Assembly: GCA_037349315.1 (NCBI GenBank)
Contig: JBAIAC010000057.1
Coordinates: 2,418,001-2,482,000 of the forward strand
From: Chelydra serpentina
Taxonomy: Eukaryota > Chordata > Testudines > Chelydridae
Reading direction: 5' to 3'
DNA length: 64,000 bases
Shown here: one piece after another, positions 52,801-64,000 of the stretch
Layout of the letters: each line of letters starts with the position of its first letter
Position numbering within the stretch: position 1 is the first letter of the stretch
Notes under the pieces: generated by a model
Seen by the model: the letters and a program-made list of their open reading frames with translations, nothing else
Databases searched by the model: none
What the model was told of the DNA's origin: nothing
Position numbers and translations under genes: made by a program

Positions 52801-55800
52801 CCAAGAGCTAACCGGTCCCTGCCTAGAGCTCTGCTCCATGGCTAAGGTGGCTCGTGGCTGCTCCATGCACCTGGGCTCCAGTCGATCCCCACGACCCCCT
52901 CTCCCTTGCTTCACCAAGCGGGATCTCACCTCTGAGCCGCTCAATACAGAACTCAGCTGGGGCAAAACTGCCAGCCCTGGCCACCCCCGCAGCGGGGAGG
53001 AGACAGACAGACGGACGGACGTGCCACCCTGGAGGGGCACTGGCTGCACCAGCACAGGAAACGACCGAACCCACAAGGGCTTTCACCGCGGTCAAAAAGT
53101 CAGCGAGCAGCTGGGCGTGAACGGCTGCTGTGTGTGCCAGGCAGAGGGGCATCGGCAGAGCCAGTGCCACGGGGAGCCTAGGGCTGGGACAGCAGCAGGG
53201 GCTGTGGGTCAAGACTGAGGGGCATGGGGAAAGGGAGCTGGTCCTAACCCTGATTTGCTCTGGCTCGCTGGCGTTGCCTCCAACACACCCAGAGCCCTCC
53301 CCAAACAGGTAAGCCCCTGACCCACAGAAACCCATTTCCCCAGGTGCAGGACCCAGACCCGTGCCCCGTGCCCACAGACACAGCCGGGGAACACACCGTC
53401 CGTCCCCTGCCTCTGCGAGGAACTGCTCACAGACGCGCCTCTCCCGCCAGGCTGCTCCCACCCACCCGTCTGCTCTGGCGCGGGCCCGTTAGACGCCAGA
53501 TCAAAGGGGCGTTTTGTTTACAAGGCAGCGGGTGTCAGCGTTGGCATCACAGCGCCGGGTTCCCAGCAAAGCTGCAGCCCAGGCAGCGTGAGCCGGGCGG
53601 CTCGGCTCCGGGACTCTCGGCCCCCGGGCAGCTGCCCTGGGAGAGCTTTGGCCCCGTTGGGCCAGATCCTCACAGAGCTCAGCACCCCTCCTTGGGGCTG
53701 GGTTCCTGGAGCGCTCCACTCGCGGTCAGGCATGAATGCTAGTGCCCAGCAGCTCCCATCTGGGACACCAACACCCAGTGTGAGCCCAACAGGGGCATCC
53801 AGACCCACGGACCCAGCTCCCAAAATGTGATGCCAAGGCTGGGGGTCACTAACACACTGCCACCTCCTTCTGCTACACTGTGTTCTCCAGCCGCTGCTCA
53901 GAGCCAATCACCGCGCTCTATCCAGTAGGTTTAAATGTGACACGTTCTAACCCCAATGTCCCGGCCGGGGGCTGCCCGCACCGATGGCTCCTCCATCTCT
54001 AACTGCGGGCGGCCTGGCTCGGCTCGGGAGGGGTTTGGGAGCTGGGGCGGCTGCGCCGGCAGTGGGATCCCAGCCCCGGCTTTCACAGCTCATGGGATTC
54101 ACTGCGCTGTTTCCCTCCATGCCCCTGCTCAGAGAGCCGAGCGCTCAGCGGCCCCTGCCCCTTTACGGAGCAGCACACAGACCACACTGCAAAGGCAACG
54201 CGCGCCGGGCACCCGCCAGAGGGACGAACGCCACTTCCAGCCCGTTCGCCTGCCCCAGGAGTGGGGCCGAGCTTGGGTCAGAACCAGGAGAGGGGATCTG
54301 GAGAAGTCTCAGGAAGGGCGTGCGCCCAATGGGGGGAGAGGGGGAGGGGCGCACGGGCGTGTGTCCGTCCATCCGTAGGAGTTTGCCTTCGTAACACCAC
54401 GGATAGAAAACTCCCCATTCAGACGCAGGCCTGTAAGTGCAGCTCTACCTCAGCAGCAATGACTGAGCCGGCCTGGCCCTGGCTGGGCTGTCTGCAAAGC
54501 CACTAAAACAAGCGGGGAGCAGCCCGGGAAGCGCTGGGCCAGCTAAGTAACCACTGCAGCAGCCGCCGGGGAGGGGCAGGAGAGACGCCCAGCTCCAGTG
54601 GTCTGAGTGCCAGCAGCGGGAGGTCACTCCAGGGCAGCCCAATCTCGTCCCTGGCACATTTCCTCCTTTCCTGACCTCGCTCGCCTGCATCCAAAGGCCC
54701 AGCCAGTGCCAAGCCCTTCCTGGCCCCCGGCGGTGATCCCCTCGCCACCGGGCGCAGCGGGAGGGGCACGTGTGCCATGTGGTGTGGGCACACTGGACAG
54801 GCAGGGCAGCTGTTCCATCCTTGCACACTCCCAGAGCACCAGCAGGGTGCATGGCGACGCCGCCGTCCCATGGTAACGGGTCCAGTACGGATGAGCGAGC
54901 TGCGGACGTTGGACGCTCGCATGGGAACAATTCACAGCCCCTCGGTAGGAAGTGCCCGTTATGAGCACGCATTTGACAACTGATTAGCATCTATTAACCC
55001 TTTATAAATGGGACCTTAATACACAGCGCGACCCAGACCCTGCTACCAGCATCCCTGGTGGGAAGGGCTGCCGGAGCCCTGTCTACACGAGGGCACCTGC
55101 CTGGGGAGAGTCTTTCCTGAGCTTGCGGGTCACCCACTCAGCTCTGGCTCCGCGTTCCCAGCCCGGTAACACACCCCGTCTGGGCTGGGACCCCATGAGC
55201 CCCGCTGAGCGTGCCCCGGACAGGAAGGGGACCAGGCCAGCAGAAACCAGGCACTGCGGGGTGGGTGTGTGTGTGTATGTTGGGGGGGGGGGGGGAGCTC
55301 AAAGGCCTGAGAGCAGCTCTGCCTGCAGCCCAATACTGTCTCCGCCCCAGGAACAGGCTCCGAGCCCCAAGGAGCATGCCAGGGGCTGGCACAGTCTGGC
55401 GGTGGGAGCCAACGGGGGGCATCATTCAGCTGCTGCCTGCAGAGCGGGGAGGTGGTGCCTTGCTCCGTTTGGGGGAGAGGGGCTGTGTTCTGCTCCTTGG
55501 GCCTGGCTGCATCTCTCCAGCGAGCCATCAGTCCCGATCTCCTCCAAGAGCCCATGGGAGCGGCAGCACCGGGGAGGAGACCCCAACGGGCTCCTGGTGC
55601 CTGGGCCCCACACGCCGCTGGTGGCAGGGAAGCCTGCGCGTGGGGAATGGCTGCCAGAGCTGCAGGGAGCAGCCAGCCCGTTCAGACACACGCATGCACG
55701 GGGGCACCCGCGTGGGGAGTCGTCGCTTTGCCCGGGGAAGTGAGCTCCAGGGCCACAGCCCTGCACAGCACAGCAGCGTGCAGCCTCTCGGGACTGAGCA

Positions 55801-58800
55801 GACCCTGACGGAACGGATTGTAAATAACGGTCTGATCCAGCACTGTCTAGCGCTTACAGCAGGGCCCTGGGAGCCAGGACTTCTGGGTTCTGTGTTCCCT
55901 GCTCTGGGAGGAGAGTGGTGGTTGGTGGTTAGCGCGGGGGGGTGAGAGCCAGGACTCCTGAGTTCTATTCCAGACTCTGCATGTCTACGTGCCTCAGTTT
56001 CCCTATCTATAAAACACAGGACTATTAGGAGGCCCAGCCAATGCTCTCAGATCAGCCTATGCATGGAATCCTCCCAGCTGGGACGTGTCCCCTGCACCAG
56101 CAGTGGGGAGGCCGAAGTGCAGGCAGGCCTAGGGCAGTTAGCGCCTGCCAAGCTGCACGGGAGGTGAGAGGTGGCTGCAGAGCCGGCCCCTCCCCAGCAG
56201 GGTGATGCACCCCGAGAGCCAGTCGCTGCAACCTGGGGCTGGACAGGGCCACTGAGACCCACAGACACGTGAGCTGGATAAAGGGCCCTGCCACAGCCAG
56301 GACAGGAGAGAAAAACAAATGCACAAGGCCCAGCCCTGGCTGGCTCCTGATGGCAGCCCGGAGCAGCCGCAGGGCTGGGCCCAGGTCGTTCCCGCTGCCG
56401 TCTCGGCACTTTGGCCACAAAGGCAGCAAGCTGCCGGTCGGTATTTCTAAGCACAGGCCCAGCATGCGGCTGGCAAGGGGCCGTTTGCACTAGTGAGAGC
56501 ATCCCCGGGGGATCCCAGAGATCCCGTGCCACCAGCAGAGGCACGCTCACCCCAGGGGCTTCGAGAGCAGCGCTGGCACTGGGAGGGGACGACATCGCTT
56601 TCCAGTAGCAACCTAAGGGGCTCATTCCCGGGGAGAACACGGAAAAAATGCCAGTAACGGGCACCCCACCCCCAGTGTGCCCTACCACGGCATGCACGGC
56701 CCCCCAGCACATGCTGCACCCTGCCTTGCAGCTCCTGCAGGGAGGCATCCTGGCAGGCGAGCCCAGCCCCCGCGCACTGCCTGGGCTGGGGACACAGAGA
56801 GAGGAGGGAGAGTGGCAGCCTCGTGGGGCCTGGGCTGGACCAGCTCCATCCCGCTGCGCTGTACGAACCGCCTCTGCCCACAGCACTGGGTGTGTCTGCA
56901 CAGGACTCTGCCCGGTGCAGCCCTGCCCACAGCCCCTGTGCACCCTGCTACCACAGCAGCATCCCTCCCATCCTGGGGCAGCAGGGTCCCCCATCCTGGG
57001 GCTGGCGGTGCCCCACCCAGCAGGGGTCAGCGAGCTGCTATGTTGCAATGCCGGCCGGTGCCGTACATGGTGCAGACCAGCTTGGCTGCTCCAACGGGCT
57101 AGACACGCGCGCGCGTTTCCACCTGCAGCGGCAGCTCCAGTCTGACCTGTCCTAATGCCCCCAAGCCCTCCCGGAGTGCCACCTCCAGGGATCCGGCCTC
57201 CGCTCTGCCCGCCTGGGCCCTAGCAGGGAACCAGTCGCCCCAGCACAGGCCGGGGAGGGAGCCCAAAGGGGCCAGAGACAGCCCCTTCGCAAACCTGTCC
57301 TGTCCTATTCCCCCCCACACACACTGCAGCCCTTCTCTGCCGCCCCCGGGCTGCACATGGAGCCAGATCTGGCGAGGAGACGCTGGCCACCTATGGGCCA
57401 GGGGTAGTTGAGGGTATCCCGCCCTTTCCCCCCACCAGGGTCACAGCTCCCCGGGCACCCACCCAGACGGCCCTCCATGGCCAAGCCAGACAGACACTCT
57501 CTGAGAGGCAGCCGTGTCCCGCCCCACCCAGGGCCTGCAGCCACCAGATGAGCGAAAGCTTCAAGCCCAGGATGACGCCTCAGAACAGCTGGCAATACTT
57601 TCCCAGATCCCTCAACGTGCCCACAGCAAGGCCGGGGGGATGGGCGACCCTGCCCAACGCCAAGACCAGTCCGGGCCCCCCTGCGAGCCCTGACCCCCGT
57701 CGGGGTCCCCCTGCACGCGATTCCCCTTTAGGCCTCTCGGACCTGCAGCCGAACCGCCGTGGGCTGCAGAATTCATGGACTCGGCAGGGTCCGGCTTGGC
57801 CAGTGGGCAGAGGGGAACCCCCCTAGGAAAGCCCAGGCCGTGCTTCAGGGAGCAGGCTGTGGGGGGCGCCCTCCCCTTGCAGCCAGCGCTGACCCCAATG
57901 TGCCAGGGCTGCCCGAGGCCCTGCCAGGCTGCAGGATCAGCGGGGTGTGAGATAAGATGTATGACGGGGACTAGGCTGCTAGCGGCCATTAGGGACCCCC
58001 AGCTCCCGCACTTTCAGCTCAGCCTCCTGGCAGAGCCCACGGACAACATGATGCCAGAGAAACAGGCCTGGAGGCGGGTTCCTGGCCCCCCACCGGCTGC
58101 AGGTCTGGGCCCTTGACGCTGCAGAGAGCTCCCCTCCCCGCCGGGGCAGGGGCATGGAGTCAGTGAGGCTAACGCACATCCAGTAAGCACCAGGCAGGCC
58201 GGCAGGGAACACTGCCCCCTTACTGGGGCAGTACCACAGAGCTGGGACCGCCGGCCCGAGCCACCGGGGCCCATCACCGGCCAGGCCAAGCTCCTTCCTG
58301 CAGCCTGTGGCTGGGTGACCAGAGAAGCCAGAATTTCTTCGGCGGGGGCAGCGCCTCTGTCGGCCCCTGCCCTGCCCCAGCCTGTCGCCAGCTGTCGCTG
58401 TCTCGTCCCTGCAGCTGCCCCGAAACCCGACGCTGTTTGTCGGCCAGGACAGCGCTCAGGGTGGGTGTCCTGCGAGCGGGGAGGGAATTCCAGAGGGGAT
58501 GAGCTCTCCCCACGCATGCGCAGAGCCAGGCTCTCCCCCCCACATCCCCGCCAGACACAGGTGTTTCCCATTCGCCTTGGGCAGACAGGCGATTCCAGGG
58601 CATGCCGGGCAACTCCACGCTTGCTACAGCGAGCCCTTGTGCCCAGAGCGCCCCAGCTCCCGCGGCTGGCGTGCCGGGGCAATGTCGCTGAATGGCAGGG
58701 CCTGCTCGCGCCCGTCTCGGTGGTGTAATGGGGGGGCAGCAGGAGGGATGCTCAGAACAGGCAACGTGCTGCTGTCAAAGCCATTGGGGCGAGGCAGGAC

Positions 58801-61800
58801 ACACACAGCCCCGCAGCCAGCTCACAATCCTGTCGTCACCACGGCACACAAGCACCTGGGGGCATCTCTGCTGGCGAGGCCCCGTCTACACTAGGCGAGA
58901 AAGCGTTGCAAGAAGCGAAGCAGAGGGACACTTTGCTCTCTCTGTGCACACCCATTGCCCCAGGCATCTGATGAGCGCTGGCGGGGCGGGGGGCGGGGGG
59001 AGGGGGGTGCCCTCCTGCAGGGCCAGAGAGATGGAGCTGGGCACAGGCCCCACAGCTAAGCAATGTTCAGGCCCTCCTTTGCTGCCTACACTCCCCATGG
59101 CGGGCACGAACCCACGCAGCTGAGCAGGGCACTGGGGCTTAGCCTGGTAACATGGGGCACCCACTCAGAGAGGCTGGGAAGCACATTGCTAACAGACCAG
59201 ATGCTCGCTGGGACCCCTCAGGGCCGGGCTGTCCAGGTGCGTCAAGGAGGGGCCTTGGATGGAGGGGCGCAGCACCCCTGGCTAAGTGCTCTGCCCCAGC
59301 AGGGCCTCAGCTGGAGGGATGGAGGCGCTTGGCTCTGTAGGAGGAGGCGCTTCCCCAGGGCCCCGCTGGGAGCAGCCAGAGAGAGGATCAGAGCATCCCG
59401 GGGCCTTTGGGCTGACGTCACTCGTCCCTGGCAGGCTGCAGCACGCCAGGCTGGGGTCCCTGTGCCCTCACCCGGCACCGCTTCGCGCCAGCGTCTCTTC
59501 TAGCGTCAGCAGCTTCGGCAGGGGAAGATCCAGGCTTCACACACGCCTGGGCCCAGCGGAGCTCTCAGCTAACGCCCTCACCTGGCACAGGAAGGGCAGG
59601 GCACGGCCATGACGCCAGGCCTGGCCCCGAGCCAGGGGCTGCATCTCACCGGCATGCTTCCCTTCGTCCCCGAGCCAGGCTGATCCCGAAGAGAGGGCAG
59701 CCCGGTCGCAGCCCCTGCCTCCCCCTGCACATGGGATGGGGAGAGACACCAGGACACCAGCTTCCGCCTTGGCTCCCTTCAGAGCCACAGTGCAGAGCCC
59801 AGCCCGCGCCACCGAGCCCACGGCCGCTCACGTGGACCAACGCTGCCTCCTTGGTGCCTGGGGCTCCCGCAGTTCTGCCGGAGCCCACCTTGGGGCTTTG
59901 TCGGCTCTGTATCGCACCTAGCGCAGCGAGCGGCTGCTCCTGGGTGCTGCCGGAGGGCAAATGAACAGCGATCTCTGGTCTTGTTTCACGCTTGCCTTGG
60001 CACTGCCTGGCCAGCCCCAGCGGCCAGTCACGAGCCTGTGGGAAGCTGCCTGCCAGAGCGGGGAAGGGGAAGGGGAAGAGCCAGCAGTCTCCACTGGCTG
60101 CTCCGGCAGCCCAGGGCCAGGTGGGGCAGAGGCTGAGTAAAACTGAAGCGGAGCTACTCCCCAGCATTCCTGGGTCCCCAGTCTCCGGCTCCAAGGGCTG
60201 CTCTCCGCTCCGTGAGCCCCCTTGGCTGCTTGCGCAGCGCCGACCCAGCAGGGTCCTGGGGACACGAGTGCAAAAGCAGCCACCATGTGGGTACCTGCGG
60301 TCTCCCGAGCAACAATACAGGACAGGCGATATCCCCGGGGGCGCGCACACGCACGGGCAGGGGCTGAGGGCACCAGCGCAGCTTTCCTGGGAGGGTCTTT
60401 CTTGCGCAATCCGCTGCCAACTCAGCTCTCCGCGCTGCAACCCCTAACCTTGCCTAGCCCATCGACAGCTCGAGGGGAGCCCCTCGCAGCCAGCAGGGCG
60501 GGGTGTCGAGCCTCTGCCTGTGCCCGGCTGGGATGGGAAGGCGCCAGCAGGTTCCTAGTTACAGGGCAGCAGGTGGGCAGCCCGGCATTGAGCCGAGCCA
60601 AGCAAAGGAAGTTAAAATGCGGCTTCCCAGAGCCCATCTGTGCAGCCCCCAGCCAGCCGGACGTGGGCTTGGGCAGCTCCCCATCCCGGGCCGGGCAGCG
60701 GCACAGAGGGATCCCCATCCCAGAGCAGGCTTCCCTGGGGGGTGGATAGAGAGGACTCCCACCGGCTGCCAATGCTCATTTCCAGCGGAATCCTGCCAGG
60801 CCGGGATACTGCTGCCAAGGGCCTGTGGCACGAATCGGAGCCAATAGGGAATTCAGCTGAGTGCTCGGGTCAGTGCAGCCGGTTACTGGAAGATGCGCGA
60901 GCTGCTGGGGCTGGCTCGTTACTGCCGGGTTCTTGTTGCTCGTGGACAACAGGCCGCAGGGATTGGCTGTTTGAGGAAGAATTTGTTCAGGGGAATAAAA
61001 CAAAGAAGCCCAACGCCGAGACCCCGGGGAGCGAAGCAGCCACCTCGCTGGGCCCCGCAGAACCGCTGGCCCTTGAACAGAGGGATTCTGCTGCACTGGG
61101 CAGAGGCCACGTAACGGGGCCGCCTCGGGCATGAGGCCATCGGCGTGTTGCTCCCTCCCGGGTTAGCACAGCTGCTTCTGCCCAGGGCACTCACACAGCT
61201 CGCAGAGGGCCAACTCCTGCCCCAGCTCAGCACACCAGGGCATGGCAAGTGCCTCGGAATCCAGCCGCTGCCCGTGCCCCCCAGCCCAGCGCCTGGCAGA
61301 CACCCCTGGGCTCTTCCCTCACTGAGGAGCACGCAGGGCTGGAGAGAGGCACCCTGCTGCCTGCCCTGGGCGGGGGGGGTCCACTCTCCATCCCCAGAGG
61401 GGGCCAGCATGGGGCCACCTCCTCTGCCCCCACTCAGGCCAATGTGGCTCAAAGACTCAGAGAAAGCAGGTGGGGGATGGTGCAATCTCCATGGCTCATT
61501 CAGTCTTTGGCCTCCTCACTGCAATGGCCAACTAGTGTCCGTTGCCCGAGGGCGCCCACAGAAACCTGGATCACGTTACAGAGGCCGGACCCTCATCGGG
61601 TGGGAACAACTGCTGGTCACTACTAACCTGAGCTCAGATTGGAACCAGCACCCTAGAGGGGAAAAGCCCCCATCCCATTCCCTGGCTCTGAGTCAGCCAG
61701 CCCCTGCCCTGGGGCCGGATCAGAGCCAGCACCCCTAGAGGGGGAAGCCCCCGGACCCCATTCTGCAGCCTTCCTGTCTTCCCACGGGATGATCAGAAGC

Positions 61801-64000
61801 AGCGGAGCATGTCTCAGACATGCTGCAAAGCACACACGCCCAATTGCTCACACACACGCAGCTTCCGGGGGATTAGCACGAACAACTGTATCCGTCACAC
61901 CTGGATGACAGCACCCGAGAGTGTAACTAAGCAGCCCGCGCCCGGCACAGCTCCCGGCAGGTACATCTGCTCCTCTGCCCACAGCGCCGCTCGCACGCCC
62001 ACCCTGCGGCAGGAAGCCACGGCCAACCCAGACAGCACCCACGACAAGTCTGAGGGCAAAGAGCTGAACGGAACCCCTGCCCTTCCGTGCCAGCCCAGCA
62101 CAGACAGATGCCACACAAAGGGGCGCTCGTGACACACAGACTGCGACCCTCCCCTGTCATTGGCATGGGCTGGCAGCCAGGTCCCACAGCGCCTGGGCTC
62201 GGTGCCCAGGGGAAGCCAACATCCCTCCAGGACCGTCTTCCAAAACTCAGAACTGAAAACAGGGCTGCTCCCGTTCGGGTCTAGCTCCCAGCTGCCCTGG
62301 GGCGTGAAGAGGGAAGAGGAAGAGGATTTATGAATATCCACAGACCCTGCCACCAGTACCTTCCCCCGCATTCATTCATCCTCCCAGTGAAAATGGGGGG
62401 AGGGAGGGGTTGGGTTTAACCCTTCCCCTGCCATTTGCACCAGAGTCGGCAGGGCCCACAGCCCTGTAGCCCATGGGTCAGAGCTGGAGAACCCACAAGC
62501 TAAACAGACTGGAACCAAAGCCTGAAGCTTCCCAACTCTCCCCAGACTCTGGCAGGGGGCTGTCCAGACATCCTCTCCAGGTCAGCCTGCATTTCAAGGG
62601 GCTCTCTGCTTCCTACGGTGCCCATTACATTTCCGCTTGCTCCTTATTCGGGGGCTCTGGGAGGGCTGTTCTACCCAGCACACAGAAGCCTGCTGAGCTG
62701 TCACCGAGCTTAGAGGAGAGACAGACACTGCTCCAAAGACCTTCCTAACCCTAAATCGACCCGTGATAGGGCAAGGGAGGCCGCACCACAGCCAGGGGCC
62801 TGCCTGTGTGGGGCCGGGGACTCACCAGATTTAGGGTTAATTGCTCTACAGACCGACCCAGAAGAACTTGTTCTAAGAGGATGCTCCGGGGACCGTTTTT
62901 TTCAGCCAGCTCCCTGTCCCCCACGTGGATAACCCGCTGCATCCCCTTAGCTTGTGGAGCACCGGAGCAATCCTCCAGGAGCAAGGGAGGCCTGCTCGCG
63001 GCATGGGAGCTGATAATCCTTCGCTGCAGTAGTGACCCCGGCCCCCCTAGCGCCCTCTGCCCCAAAGCACTGCGCAGAGGCAAGGCAGAGCAGCCATGCT
63101 GATATGGAGCCAGGCCTGACAGGGGATCTCAGGGTGGTGCTGGGATGGGGCCTTGGGTTGTTTACAGTTCATTTAAAATAAACAAAGGAAAACGGGCCAG
63201 AGAACCTGAGCTGCTTTCAAGCCCCATGCCTCCCAATCATGAATTTCCCATGCAGCTACATCTGCACTGGACCAGCCCCGAGTCAGCACTAGACCCCCAG
63301 GGCACGCTCTGCGACCTGACACCAGCGAAAGAGCAGCAGCTGGTAGGAAGTGCCTGAGGACCGGGGATGCCCTGAGCAGCAGCAGCTTACAGCATGGGCA
63401 GAATTGCTAGCAGACCTCGGTGAGTCGGGTGCTGAGCGCTGAGAAAACCTGCCCATCGGTGCCACACGGCTGGTGCTGGGCACTTCTGAAAGTCTGGCCC
63501 TTGCCCCAGCGCCTAACGAGGAGCTCAGCTAATCTGCAGAGGGACTGAGCATCTGCCGCCCCCATTGACTCTAACTGGAGAAGGGGAGCATGGCACCTCT
63601 GCGGATGAGACCCCTGGCGTTAACCCTGAAGCACCTGGATCGCTAGCAGGGCCCAGCCCGCACAGCCTGCTCTGCTCCCAGCGATTAGGCCGGCCATTTC
63701 CCGAGCGCTGGGCTCTTGTGCAGTGCTGCCCTGTCCCTCGGAGCGCTCCCGGAGTGAAAGCTGCACTAAGTCTTTGGGACAAGGCACTCCAGGGCTGTCA
63801 CTGCAGTCCTGCATGTTGCATCGCTCAGAACCCCACCTCACCCCACCTTCCATCCTCTCCTGACCTGGCTTCTGCCACAACCCCTGCCTTGGCTGGTGAC
63901 CCAAGTTCTCTGTATTTTGGGCCCCCAGCCCCAGCGGGAAGAGGAAAGAGACCATACAGAACAGGCCTGTGCCCGCTCTGTCCTTATCCTTGGCCGGCCT
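49884..64000 (-). other. Probable MAP7D1 intron 1 (GC-rich, 14 kb)
   Basis: Sequence upstream of the exon 2 acceptor. I found no exon with the expected N-terminus (Pro-rich, phase 1 donor) and no other gene on either strand, so the start exon is presumably beyond 64000. Contents noted: C14(CA)n near 51746, G15 near 55282, one MIR at 55855, and AT-rich motif islands at 54965-55020 and 63159-63187. Confidence 0.5.
55855..56035 (+). repeat. MIR-type SINE with a duplicated tRNA-like head
   Basis: GGGAGCCAGGACTTCTGGGT and GAGAGCCAGGACTCCTGAGT are two successive copies of the head, separated by GGAGAGTGGTGGTTGGTGGT + TAGCGCGG (A-box-like). The body then follows once: CTACGTGCCTCAGTTTCCCT and ATCTATAAAACACAGG. 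Confidence 0.75.

Noticed and set aside
53950..54060. Possible MAP7D1 first exon on the minus strand (ATG GAG GAG CCA ...)
   Set aside because: The frame stops after about 20 codons, the only splice donor (GGG|GTTAGA) is poor, and the peptide lacks the expected Pro-rich start.

Overview
The window is genomic DNA of a sauropsid vertebrate, most likely a turtle (a crocodilian is not excluded). It has GT-AG spliced exons, an amniote gene pair, a long CR1 LINE with a poly-ATCTATGAA type tail, MIR/CORE-SINEs, hAT-type DNA transposons and the palindromic MITEs ending in ...GTCTACACT that I associate with turtle genomes. There are no prokaryotic or organellar genes.

Layout. Positions 1-23.6k are AT-rich and contain no host exon I can find. 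They hold transposable elements: MITEs at 1830 and 3134, a CR1 at 8080-10451, a possible solo LTR at 11467, two hAT fossils (one complete with TIRs and a perfect 8-bp target duplication at 17952-19611), and several TA-flanked or 8-bp-flanked non-autonomous elements. At 23.6-24.6k the composition flips abruptly into a CpG island. This carries a minus-strand untranslated first exon with a consensus splice donor (24340) and, upstream, two ZNF143-type motifs around an inverted CCAAT box. Because THRAP3 follows MAP7D1 in the same orientation in human, I read this as the THRAP3 promoter and the AT-rich 24 kb as THRAP3 intron 1. Positions 24.6-31.3k are the short intergenic gap, with several MIR copies.

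Positions 31.3-49.9k carry MAP7D1 (microtubule-associated protein 7 domain-containing 1) on the minus strand. I could place 17 exons with matching phases, encoding about 1,001 residues up to the stop at 31932-31934, and two poly(A) signals in the 3' UTR. The start-codon exon is not visible and is probably beyond the right edge, making 49.9-64k a GC-rich first intron.

The most unusual feature is the minisatellite load of MAP7D1. The second exon is enlarged to 984 bp by an in-frame 60-bp (20-residue, Pro-rich) coding minisatellite. At least five introns hold their own unrelated tandem arrays, one of them built from tRNA-like SINE heads with A- and B-box-like motifs. A pair of AT-rich TATA/MEF2-like boxes with an E-box inside a GC-rich intron (41784-41884) is a candidate regulatory element.
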